This document shows, one piece after another, positions 9,170-16,808 of a DNA stretch of 20,193 nt. The stretch's first letter is position 1. Every line of letters starts with the position of its first letter. The stretch is taken from positions 1 to 20,193 of IMG/VR virus record IMGVR_UViG_3300017765_000099; one strand, written 5' to 3'. The notes under the pieces were generated by a model that saw nothing but the letters and a program-made list of their open reading frames with translations, ran no database searches and was not told the origin of the DNA. The stretch comes from a virus. Both the position numbers and the translations under genes were made by a program.

Positions 9170-9198
9170 AATATATTACTTTTTTGCTTCATATACAA
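9170..9198 (-). promoter_or_regulatory. Possible sigma70-type promoter in the 67-base gap
   Basis: On the minus strand TTGTAT (9193-9198) is followed after 17 bases by TATATT (9170-9175), about 35 bases before the start at 9136. The spacing is ideal, but the -35 box is weak and such matches are frequent by chance in DNA this A+T rich. It could give the ejection-protein genes their own transcript. Confidence 0.2.
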
Positions 9199-9203
9199 AT
9201 TCA

Positions 9204-10109
9204 CTATTTTAACCTTGTTAATGCTAATGATGTTGCATAAACAGAACCATCGCTTAATCTTATGCTTAAATCTAATGTGCTTGCTTTTTTATTTACAGTA
9301 ACTTGTGGAATAATAATAGCTGTAACACCTTTTGTATTAGTAGCAACTGCTTGTTGAACTCCTGTATTTAAAGCAGTAATTAATCTTGCTTGGTCTATTG
9401 TTATTCCTGTTTTTTTAGTATTAGCAGCAATAGCATCTGCTTGACTTGTTGTTATCCCCGTCTTTGCAGTATTAGAAGTAATTGCATTTGCTTGTGCAGT
9501 TGATATTCCTGTCTTTGCTGTATTAGCAATGATAGCATTCGACTGATTACTTGTAATACCTGTCTTTGCTGTATTTGTTACAATAGCATTTTTCTGTGTT
9601 GTTGTAATTCCTTCTTTAGCTGTATTAGCAATAATGGCATTTTTTTGAGAAATAGTTATACCAGTTTTTGCTGAGTTAGCAGTAATAGCATTTATTTGCT
9701 CTGTTGTTATACCAGTTTTTTTGGTATTGTTTATTATTGCTGCTGCTTGAGAATTAGTTATTCCAACTTTAGCTGTGTTAGAAATAATAGCATCTCTTTG
9801 AGCATTTGATATTCCAGTTTTAGATGTATTTGCTACAATAGCATCTCTTTGAGCATTTGTTATACCAGTCTTTGCAGTGTTAGCATTTATAGCGTTTTTT
9901 TGGTCTGTTGTAATTCCTTCTTTACTTTGTTCATTTGCTATATACCCTATATGAACATTAGTTTTATCAATAGCTTCTCTTATTGAAGTATATAAAGCTT
10001 TTATTGCAGGACTTTCATTGTCAAGTATAGGGTTATTAAATATTCCTTTAGCTTCATTTTCTGTATCTTGTTGTGTTTTAGTTGTCCAATCTGGTTTATT
10101 TACAGCCAT
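9204..10109 (-). CDS. Repeat-built fibre-like virion protein, 301 aa
   Basis: The start is placed at ATG 10109 (MAVNKPDWTTK). It forms TAATG with the stop of the upstream gene and has GGAG 4 bases before it; the frame runs 29 codons further up, but entirely inside the upstream gene. Residues 1-58 are a mostly helical N-terminus that may attach to the tail. Residues 59-246 are eleven consecutive units of 17 residues (first unit 18) with consensus NTAKTGITxxQxxAIxx. Residues 247-301 form a small beta-rich C-terminal domain. The repeated, Thr/Asn/Ala-rich design suggests an elongated trimeric fibre or stalk, and its place right after another fibre-like gene supports this. Receptor binding is inference. 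Confidence 0.6.
   Translation of the reverse strand: MAVNKPDWTTKTQQDTENEAKGIFNNPILDNESPAIKALYTSIREAIDKTNVHIGYIANEQSKEGITTDQKNAINANTAKTGITNAQRDAIVANTSKTGISNAQRDAIISNTAKVGITNSQAAAIINNTKKTGITTEQINAITANSAKTGITISQKNAIIANTAKEGITTTQKNAIVTNTAKTGITSNQSNAIIANTAKTGISTAQANAITSNTAKTGITTSQADAIAANTKKTGITIDQARLITALNTGVQQAVATNTKGVTAIIIPQVTVNKKASTLDLSIRLSDGSVYATSLALTRLK
9372..9935 (-). repeat. Eleven tandem 51-base coding repeats (17-aa units)
   Basis: Ten units of 51 bases and one of 54 encode NTAKTGITxxQxxAIxx. The Gly-Ile-Thr/Ser, Gln and Ala-Ile positions are almost fixed, whereas third codon positions vary between units. The repeat is therefore old or held at protein level rather than a fresh DNA duplication. 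The conserved Ile/Gln/Ile pattern suggests a regular shaft, either beta-solenoid or coiled coil. Confidence 0.85.
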
Positions 10110-11032
10110 TATTCTCCATTCCATAACATAGTAGGATGTACATAAAACGAAGAACCATCTCCACTTGTTGTTTTTCTTAATGTAACAAAAACCCAATCTC
10201 CTTCACTTATAGAAGTTGCGTTAAACGATGTTGTTTGTTTTGTCATAAATTTAGTAGCTGCGCTAAAATCAAAAGTTAATGTGCATAAATGGTCACAAGT
10301 AAAATTCGTAGTTGAATTATGAGCTGTATCATCTGCTAATGCATCTGCCCACCATAAAGCAACTTCAACATCACTATCGGCTGCTGCTCCTGTTGATTCT
10401 AAATGCACCATAAATTTTGTAACAGTTCCTGAATATGGAACTCTTCTTGCATATCTTACCATTCTCCAACCATTATTTAAAGTTGTTGTAGTATATGCGC
10501 TAGATGTTAAATCAGTATCTATACTATCTGAAACTGACGATTCATTATGCAGCCCACTATAAAATTTATTTTGTGTAGCTAAATCTACATTTGCATAATA
10601 CCAATCCATAAAATGTTCACCAGCCTCATCATCAACATATTTTTTTGTAGCAATCTCATAATCAGAACCAGGCGTATAATTACCACCATTGTTTTTTACA
10701 TATATATTACCAGAACCAGCATCAATTGTAATATCACCAGCACCATCTATTGTAAAATTGCCAGAGGATACGTCATATTCGTTTTTTGTTATTTTAGTGG
10801 TACCAATGGTTAACCTGTCTGTTTTAAGGTCTTTAATGGATGTTTTTTCAATTTTACGTAATTCTTCCATTTTATTAGAAACATGCCATCTGCCATTTAC
10901 TTTAGAACAAAGAAATACTCCTCTACCTTGTATTTGAGATAATATAATATCACCATCATTGCCAACATTATTAGATGGAAGTGTTTTATATATTTGAGTT
11001 CTTGAACCTTTGCTATGAAGTAAATTAGCCAC
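10109..11032 (-). CDS. Putative tail fibre or receptor-binding virion protein, 307 aa
   Basis: Residues 1-55 contain a pattern common at the start of phage fibres (NDGDIILSQIQGRGVFLCSK... GRWHV). Residues about 85-125 are a short repetitive beta region (GNFTIDGAGDITIDAGSGN) followed by the helix turn EIATKKYVDDEAG, frequent in fibre stalks. Residues about 150-307 look like a beta-sandwich with alternating Thr/Ser/Val strands. The start is GTG at 11032 inside a TAGTG junction with the nozzle-like gene. I see no Shine-Dalgarno sequence there, so reinitiation after the upstream stop is likely. The gene ends in a TAATG with the repeat protein. It is structural by context and style; the ligand is unknown. 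Confidence 0.55.
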   Translation of the reverse strand: MANLLHSKGSRTQIYKTLPSNNVGNDGDIILSQIQGRGVFLCSKVNGRWHVSNKMEELRKIEKTSIKDLKTDRLTIGTTKITKNEYDVSSGNFTIDGAGDITIDAGSGNIYVKNNGGNYTPGSDYEIATKKYVDDEAGEHFMDWYYANVDLATQNKFYSGLHNESSVSDSIDTDLTSSAYTTTTLNNGWRMVRYARRVPYSGTVTKFMVHLESTGAAADSDVEVALWWADALADDTAHNSTTNFTCDHLCTLTFDFSAATKFMTKQTTSFNATSISEGDWVFVTLRKTTSGDGSSFYVHPTMLWNGE

Positions 11033-14000
11033 TATTTAATACGTTTAGGTCTATATATAATAGATATGTCATTAATTTCAAATCCTGGTGCAGGTAAACT
11101 ATTGGTTGCATCTGTATATTGAAATTGTAATTGCAAAGAATAAATATTGTTTATAGATGAACTTGGTATTAATACAGCTGTTTGCCAAGTAGTAGAACCA
11201 GTTAATCCTGTTGATGCTGCATAATTTTCACTATCATCTGAAAATGTATTACCACTAAAAACTCCACTTCCATTTGTTGCATATTTTACTAATATTTTAG
11301 AATTAATAGAAGAACCATCTTTATCTGTTGATTTATACGTTATATACACTTTATATATTTTATCTTTTGAATTTATTGGGCCAAATGTATAATCTTTAGT
11401 TGTAAAATATAAAACTTTTGTGTTTATTGATGAACCTGTAATTCCAAGTCTGTTACATAAACTATCATCTGTTGCTTTTGTATGTTTCCATTTTAGTATA
11501 TCATTTATATTTACATCAATACCAGATAAACCAGAATCTGCTACAGTATATAATATTAAATTACCTTTAGAATCTGTAGCAAAATTACTGCAATTAGGAG
11601 AGTTTGCATGTTTAGCTATACCGTTCATAGATTTAGATGTAAAATACCATGTACCAGATTCTAAATTATATACATATCCATCAGGTATACTCACAGATGT
11701 TGTAGTTGCAGTTGATAATCCAAATTTTATAACAATATCTTTTGTAATAGAATCATAACCTATAAGTGGTTTAGAAAGACTATTTGGGTCATCGTCAAAT
11801 TTCCAATAATTATTAGGTATTATTGCATCATCTGCATTATTAGGTATTTTGTTTTTTATTAAATTAGTTAAATTTTGACCATTATATAAATACAAACCAG
11901 ATTGATTTGCCCAAGCAATACCAAATGGAGTTTTACATACTTGATATGGTGCTTCTACACCTACATTATCAAATGTATCTTCTAAAAATTCATAATCTCC
12001 TGATGTATTTATAACAAATACTTTTCTTTTTTTATATTGCAATAATTTATCTTTATAATATTCTAATGCTGTTATTTCATCTCCATCATTAATTGCAACA
12101 TCAATAAAATTAGATTTAGGCAATATGTTATATTTACCAATAGGGGATTTTATCATTCTATCTGAATATATTTTTCCATTTTGTTTAATATTACCTACAT
12201 ATAATCTGCTATTTGCAACAACTGATGCTTTGTAATTGCATGTAAGTTCATTATCGTTTAATTCTTGAGATACTAATGTTTGAGATTCATAGCTATCAAC
12301 TTCATTGTAATTTAATATTTTTTCTCTTGGTATATCATATTCATAACATTGATTTCCTTTATCATTAACTCCTGTTGAAGAATAATTTGATGTTGTAGAG
12401 AATATTTTATTTTTATCTAAATCAATATAAAATTGTAAATACCATATATCAGAATTATTATCTTTCATATAATATTTTAATTTTTTTCTATATTCATCTT
12501 TAGCTACATCATAACCAACATAAACAGTAACATATGGACATTGGCCTGCAGTTATAGCAGATGTTTCTGCAACAGCTGTAACTCCTATATTGTCATCGTT
12601 AATATTAATTGAAGATTCTTCATCAAAAATATTAACTGAAGATACTCCAAGTTTATATATTCGTTCTTCCCATCCAAATGCAGTTGAACCTTGTGGAGCA
12701 GCAAATTTAAAATTAACTTTTGTTAAACTAGATTGCGAAGCTGACATTCCATCTGTTTCAGGAGTCCAATTTGTATTATAGTAATAAGAATTAATACTTG
12801 AAAATATAACTCTATCATATCTTGGAAAATAAAAATCAGAATCACTTAGTTCTGAGTTCATGCAATCATTTAATCCACCAATACCAGGACGATTCGGATA
12901 ATAAACATGAAATTTAATTAATATATCATCTGTATATAATATATTATTATTTTCTGTAAAATCAATAATAGCTTTAAATTTCTTAGAACCTTTTATGTGC
13001 CTATTACTACCTGCACCTTCTTGAGTTTCATCCCATGGCCATGTATCAGAATATAACCATGGTGTTACGTCTGTTTCTTCTTTTAAATCAATAGGATTTT
13101 CATTCATATCTTCAAATTTAGCTATAGACTCTAAATCCATTAGTGTTTTTTGTCCCATAATAAGGTCTTCTTTTTCAGTACTTCCTATAGTACTCCCACC
13201 AAATAAAGCATTTCCATCTTTTCCTGCTGTTATTTCAAAATATGGGTGATATGTTTCATTTAAATAATCATCATCACCATTTCTATATGCACTTGAAAAT
13301 TCATAATTAAATACCATTTCAATTCTACCAAGTTTACCTGTAGTAAAAGTACCAATAACACTGCTTGCGTCATTTGAAGTTCCATCATTACCAGCAAAAG
13401 CAAGATAAAAAGGACTTGTTTCACTTAAAAATCCTTGACTATCTGCAAGACTTGTTTGAGCTGCAACTTTAGTTAATTCAGTTGTTCCATCTGATAAATA
13501 TAATTTTTCATCTTCATAATTATTACTAACATCTACATAAGATAAAATTCTTCCAAGCGTATTTAATTTATCACATTCCCAATTTGTTGCTGTTGCACTT
13601 GCTCCATATTTTTGAACACCACTTGCAAATGTATAAGAATTCATATAAGAAAGAGCAGAAAATGGTTGAGTGCTTAAAGCATTATCACCACCTGCACTTG
13701 TAATTAAAGGTGGAGCTTTAGATAAAGCAGAATCTCTTGTTCTCCATCCATTAATTATTTTTTCAGAACCTAATTGATTTTTGTTTAAATAATAAAATAT
13801 TTTATCTTTGTTTCCTGATTTAAAATTAGCATCTGATATTTTTAAAAAACCATTAATATAATTATAAACAGGTTTCATATTTTTACCATTCCAAATTAAA
13901 TCATTTTCTATCCAATTGTTCATATTAGATGAATAAATATTAATTTTAGAATTTGTAGATGTATTATCATTTAAAAATATTAAATTATCTGTTTCATTTG

Positions 14001-15786
14001 TTTCTAATCTTATTGAATCAAAATAAATTGTTTGCGAATTAGATGTTCCTGTAGCAGATGTTTGATTTCCATATGTTCCTGCATTTAGATTTAAAACCCA
14101 ATCAGTTGCATCATTGTATTCAGAAGGTATTTTAAATTTAAATTGATATTTATTCCATTGTGTTGCTTCAGATGAATAAGGATTACCTTTTCTTATATTA
14201 TTTGCTATTGATAATAAATCAGGATATGATTTTTTTAATGTAACAGCATCAAACTGTGCAGTTTGGGATGCTGCTCTGTTTGCAAATAAAATTCTTAAAT
14301 TTCTATTACCACCGCTATTATTAGGAACAAAAAACTTACAAGGTTTTGGAATTCCATTATTTGTGTTTTCTCCAATAATTTTATATGTGCTAAGACTACC
14401 TGTATTTTCAAGCGGTGTCCATGTTATAAGTGGCGTAGCTAAATCATCAGCAGATGTTGTGTCTACTACAGAATAATATATTCCTCCTGCACTTGAAGAA
14501 TATGCAAAAAACAATTCAAACCATTGATTTCCATGAACAGTTATTACATCTGATTTAACATAACCATTAGGAACAAAAGCTGAATCATTTGAATTTCCAA
14601 GTGCATAAGTTCCAGCTGATACTAATTTACCACTAGTTCCATTTCCTCCATATTGATTTGATGAAGATTCTGCTGTAAAAGCTACATTTGTGCCTGCATC
14701 TACTTCACTCCAATTTGAAACATCCCCAGTACCAAATCCTCCATTTGCAACATAATTTGTAGTAAGACTATCTGCATAATCATGAGTTGATTCTACTCCT
14801 GATAAAAATGTTGGCCCAGTATTTGATTCAAATAAATACAAACCAGTATTTGTTCCATCTGTTACGCTATCTGAATATAATTGTACAAATGGTACTCTTT
14901 CTCCATAAGAAGTACCTTGTGCACCATATCCGTAATACCTTGCTTCAGCTTTACAATAAAAACATAGAAGATATTCAACGCCAGCTTTTAATGTTGTTGC
15001 TCCTATAGTTGTAGAATCAGTATCATCAGCAGAAAATGCTTCATCTGTTTTAGGATTATATGTAACAAAACCTAATGGCTTAGTTTGATTAGTGGTTATT
15101 CCTGAAACCTCTGTTCTTAAAAAATATTTACTATATTCATTATATGAATTTATATTATCATGCCAAGATTCACCTGCTTTATCAATATAATCTGTTGAGC
15201 CTTCATTTCCAAACACAGAACCATCTCCTACCCATCTGAATATTTTATATGTTGAAGAATTTGTTGCATCTGTTCCTAAAACAGAATCTAATCGAGCTTT
15301 ATTTGTAGCTCCATCATAATCTACGATTCTTCTAACTTGTCCTGCTCCATTACCGCTAGATATTAATATAGAATAATTATTATAATAGTCGTCTTTACTG
15401 TGACCTAAATTAGTTGTATTTACATGATATGAAGATAAATCTTGAAGTTGTATAACAGGATTAGTATCAAAAGGACTTCCACTATGAGAGTCTGCATAAC
15501 TTTGAACAGTTCCTTCTTCATATGAATTTTCAAATTCACCATCTATAATGCTTGTAGAGTAATCAACTCCTGTAGCAAACAATCCATATCCTACTTGAAA
15601 ATTTGTATTACTATGAGGGAGTCCATAGATATGTTCTACTAATGAACCCCCTATTTTTAAAATACCTGCTTGAGATGATGTTACATTCCAAAATTGTGAA
15701 AATTCTGTATCTTCTATATCCCTTGCATCAGAATAACAATTTAAACCACCAGAAAAATCTTTTATCTCAAGAGTTTGTTTTGCCAC
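11032..15786 (-). CDS. Nozzle-like tail protein with carbohydrate-binding-like insert, 1584 aa
   Basis: The N-terminus (FSGGLNCYSDARDIEDTEFS...GGSLV) matches the opening of phage tail-tube-B/nozzle-type proteins. Residues 138-184 hold a tail module with SSGNGAGQVRRIVDYDG. Residues about 344-518 resemble a carbohydrate-binding jelly roll: it opens NGGFGTGDVSNWSE and closes TAQFDAVTLKK. From about 1178 (VVANSRLYVGNI) to 1400 there are propeller-like strands, including DEITALEYYKDKLLQYKKRKVFVI and GIAWANQSGLYLYNG, typical of nozzle proteins. The C-terminus ends in a beta-sandwich closing EINDISIIYRPKR. T7 gp12 is about half as long; the extra length is inserted beta domains. The start is GTG 15786 in a TAGTG junction with an AAAAGG 7 bases upstream. 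It probably forms the distal tail and may also bind surface glycans. Confidence 0.65.
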   Translation of the reverse strand: MAKQTLEIKDFSGGLNCYSDARDIEDTEFSQFWNVTSSQAGILKIGGSLVEHIYGLPHSNTNFQVGYGLFATGVDYSTSIIDGEFENSYEEGTVQSYADSHSGSPFDTNPVIQLQDLSSYHVNTTNLGHSKDDYYNNYSILISSGNGAGQVRRIVDYDGATNKARLDSVLGTDATNSSTYKIFRWVGDGSVFGNEGSTDYIDKAGESWHDNINSYNEYSKYFLRTEVSGITTNQTKPLGFVTYNPKTDEAFSADDTDSTTIGATTLKAGVEYLLCFYCKAEARYYGYGAQGTSYGERVPFVQLYSDSVTDGTNTGLYLFESNTGPTFLSGVESTHDYADSLTTNYVANGGFGTGDVSNWSEVDAGTNVAFTAESSSNQYGGNGTSGKLVSAGTYALGNSNDSAFVPNGYVKSDVITVHGNQWFELFFAYSSSAGGIYYSVVDTTSADDLATPLITWTPLENTGSLSTYKIIGENTNNGIPKPCKFFVPNNSGGNRNLRILFANRAASQTAQFDAVTLKKSYPDLLSIANNIRKGNPYSSEATQWNKYQFKFKIPSEYNDATDWVLNLNAGTYGNQTSATGTSNSQTIYFDSIRLETNETDNLIFLNDNTSTNSKINIYSSNMNNWIENDLIWNGKNMKPVYNYINGFLKISDANFKSGNKDKIFYYLNKNQLGSEKIINGWRTRDSALSKAPPLITSAGGDNALSTQPFSALSYMNSYTFASGVQKYGASATATNWECDKLNTLGRILSYVDVSNNYEDEKLYLSDGTTELTKVAAQTSLADSQGFLSETSPFYLAFAGNDGTSNDASSVIGTFTTGKLGRIEMVFNYEFSSAYRNGDDDYLNETYHPYFEITAGKDGNALFGGSTIGSTEKEDLIMGQKTLMDLESIAKFEDMNENPIDLKEETDVTPWLYSDTWPWDETQEGAGSNRHIKGSKKFKAIIDFTENNNILYTDDILIKFHVYYPNRPGIGGLNDCMNSELSDSDFYFPRYDRVIFSSINSYYYNTNWTPETDGMSASQSSLTKVNFKFAAPQGSTAFGWEERIYKLGVSSVNIFDEESSININDDNIGVTAVAETSAITAGQCPYVTVYVGYDVAKDEYRKKLKYYMKDNNSDIWYLQFYIDLDKNKIFSTTSNYSSTGVNDKGNQCYEYDIPREKILNYNEVDSYESQTLVSQELNDNELTCNYKASVVANSRLYVGNIKQNGKIYSDRMIKSPIGKYNILPKSNFIDVAINDGDEITALEYYKDKLLQYKKRKVFVINTSGDYEFLEDTFDNVGVEAPYQVCKTPFGIAWANQSGLYLYNGQNLTNLIKNKIPNNADDAIIPNNYWKFDDDPNSLSKPLIGYDSITKDIVIKFGLSTATTTSVSIPDGYVYNLESGTWYFTSKSMNGIAKHANSPNCSNFATDSKGNLILYTVADSGLSGIDVNINDILKWKHTKATDDSLCNRLGITGSSINTKVLYFTTKDYTFGPINSKDKIYKVYITYKSTDKDGSSINSKILVKYATNGSGVFSGNTFSDDSENYAASTGLTGSTTWQTAVLIPSSSINNIYSLQLQFQYTDATNSLPAPGFEINDISIIYRPKRIK

Positions 15787-15935
15787 TATTTACCTTTTAT
15801 TTTATCAACAATAGGTTTTAATACCATGTCCCAAACTAAATCATCTTTTTTAGATGGACTTAATTTAATTACTTTTTCTACTACATATAGGGCTAATAAA
15901 ACATATTCCCAATTAGCTGTAATAAATGACATCAT
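15786..15935 (-). CDS. Small membrane protein, possible holin-like, 49 aa
   Basis: ATG 15935 (or the next codon, also ATG) follows AAGGAG at 15943-15948. The first part (ITANWEYVLLALYVVEKVIK) could be one membrane helix. It is followed by a conserved-looking SPSKKDDLVWDMVLKPI and a basic tail. A short membrane helix followed by a Thr/Ser-Pro-x-Lys-Lys-Asp-Asp motif is familiar to me from small phage membrane proteins, some annotated as holin-like. It overlaps its neighbours at both ends (TAATG upstream, TAGTG downstream). Lysis is only one possibility. Confidence 0.6.
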   Translation of the reverse strand: MMSFITANWEYVLLALYVVEKVIKLSPSKKDDLVWDMVLKPIVDKIKGK

Positions 15936-16135
15936 TATTTTTCTCCTTTTTTTGTTTTTCTTTTAGCTTTACAACCACAACCTGTACATACTAAATCAAC
16001 TTTAGGATGTGAGTTTTTTTCTAATGCTTTAATTCTTTTTTCATGATTACTAGCAATTTCTTTATCGGAAGCTTTTTTAATAGCTTTCATTACTTGTTTA
16101 ATAATCATATTTATTATAAATTTTTGTCCTATCAT
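15935..16135 (-). CDS. Small basic protein with Cys cluster, 66 aa
   Basis: The N-terminal 20 residues form an amphipathic or weakly hydrophobic helix (KFIINMIIKQVMKAIKK), followed by a charged helix to about residue 42. The C-terminus carries VCTGCGCK, with cysteines at 50, 53 and 55, before a run of Lys. The Cys cluster could bind a metal or be modified, but three cysteines alone do not make a standard zinc ribbon. ATG 16135 follows directly on the previous stop (TAAATG). Function not recognised. Confidence 0.6.
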   Translation of the reverse strand: MIGQKFIINMIIKQVMKAIKKASDKEIASNHEKRIKALEKNSHPKVDLVCTGCGCKAKRKTKKGEK

Positions 16136-16258
16136 TTAAAATTCCCAATCTTCATCATCATCTATATACATCTCAAATATTTCCCATTTTCCTAACCACC
16201 ATAATCCTCCAACAAAGACTATCACAAAACCTAATATGAAATAGCCTAAACCAATCAT
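16136..16258 (-). CDS. Single-pass membrane micro-protein, 40 aa
   Basis: ATG 16258 opens a 40-residue frame: a hydrophobic helix at about residues 3-22 (GLGYFILGFVIVFVGGLWWL), then an acidic C-terminus with a run of Asp/Glu (YIDDDEDWEF). It fills exactly the space between the stop at 16261 and the next start at 16135, with AAAGG upstream. That fit, together with the clear membrane helix, is the reason to believe it. It could be a holin partner or antiholin. No homolog recognised. Confidence 0.6.
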   Translation of the reverse strand: MIGLGYFILGFVIVFVGGLWWLGKWEIFEMYIDDDEDWEF

Positions 16259-16260
16259 TA

Positions 16261-16434
16261 CTAGCCTTTAATCTTAGCATAAAACGTCATTAAAGCTAAT
16301 ATTATAGCAAAGCTTAATGATATAAATGTTAATATAGGGTTTAAAACGTCTAAAATGCCTATTACTGTTGATAAAAAGCTTGTGCTTATACCTATCTCAG
16401 GGTAAGTACTTAAAACCCTTAATGTGTCCTTCAT
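16261..16434 (-). CDS. Holin-like small membrane protein, 57 aa
   Basis: The start is taken as ATG 16434 (MKDTLRVLS) because AAGGAG sits 5 bases upstream and the ATGA overlaps the previous stop. A start 5 codons earlier lacks support. Residues about 18-55 are almost continuously hydrophobic (STVIGILDVLNPILTFISLS, then FAIILALMTFYA) and could form one long or two short membrane helices, ending KIKG. Size and layout suit a small phage holin, but no endolysin is visible in this window. The name rests on topology only. Confidence 0.6.
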   Translation of the reverse strand: MKDTLRVLSTYPEIGISTSFLSTVIGILDVLNPILTFISLSFAIILALMTFYAKIKG

Positions 16435-16799
16435 TTTTTCTCCTTGCAATTATCCCATTTTTTTAAGTCAAGCATTGGTAATGGCTTTTCTATTGTATGG
16501 TCTTTTAATTTAATGTTTTGTATTGACAACTTGTTTCCGCCTTTAATATATGGTTTTCCATCTGCATCACATCCAACATCATAAACAAATACTGTAGTTT
16601 TCCATAATGATATTCTTGTTATACGTGCAGGCCTTCCATTTAAAATTATTGTATCGTCTACATTGAGGTCGTTCCCAGCCATAGTTTTTAAACCTTCTAT
16701 TGCAGATTCGATGGTACTTTTTCCCAATAGAAAGATAAACGCTCCTATTATCATCCATCCATATTCCCCTATTAGATGTTCTATTGTTTCTTTTTCCAT
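16431..16799 (-). CDS. MscS-like mini membrane protein (one helix plus beta domain), 122 aa
   Basis: Residues about 12-27 form a membrane helix (EYGWMIIGAFIFLLGK), followed by a small-residue helix to about 40. Residues 42-105 resemble the MscS beta domain in order: DLNVDDTIILNG (family pattern vGD.I...g), RPARITRISLWKTTVFVYD (G.V..I....T.....d), then NKLSIQNIKLKDHTIEKPL (family pattern viPNs.l....i.n). It ends in a charged tail. Bacterial MscS has three helices and a larger cytoplasmic cage; here only an equivalent of the last helix and the beta domain would be present. The start at 16799 has GGAG 4 bases upstream. An ion-channel, holin or host-membrane role is inference. A different small beta fold is possible. 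Confidence 0.6.
   Translation of the reverse strand: MEKETIEHLIGEYGWMIIGAFIFLLGKSTIESAIEGLKTMAGNDLNVDDTIILNGRPARITRISLWKTTVFVYDVGCDADGKPYIKGGNKLSIQNIKLKDHTIEKPLPMLDLKKWDNCKEKK
16440..16445 (-). promoter_or_regulatory. Shine-Dalgarno site AAGGAG deciding the start at 16434
   Basis: AAGGAG on the minus strand, 5 bases before ATG 16434, lies within the last codons of the upstream gene. It favours the internal Met over the upstream candidate at 16449. Confidence 0.7.
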
Positions 16800-16808
16800 T
16801 ATTCTCCA

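Noticed and set aside
9139-9203. A rho-independent terminator in the gap before the ejection-protein genes
   Set aside because: The gap is A+T rich with T and A runs but I could find no GC-containing stem-loop before a T tract on the minus strand.
10110-10196. The upstream 29-codon extension of the repeat protein
   Set aside because: It lies wholly inside the upstream fibre-like gene in another frame, and ATG 10109 has GGAG and a TAATG junction.
14787-15966. Plus-strand frames opposite and just upstream of the nozzle-like gene
   Set aside because: Leu/Ile-rich nonsense-like translations typical of the complement of A+T-rich genes, with no link to any neighbouring plus-strand gene.
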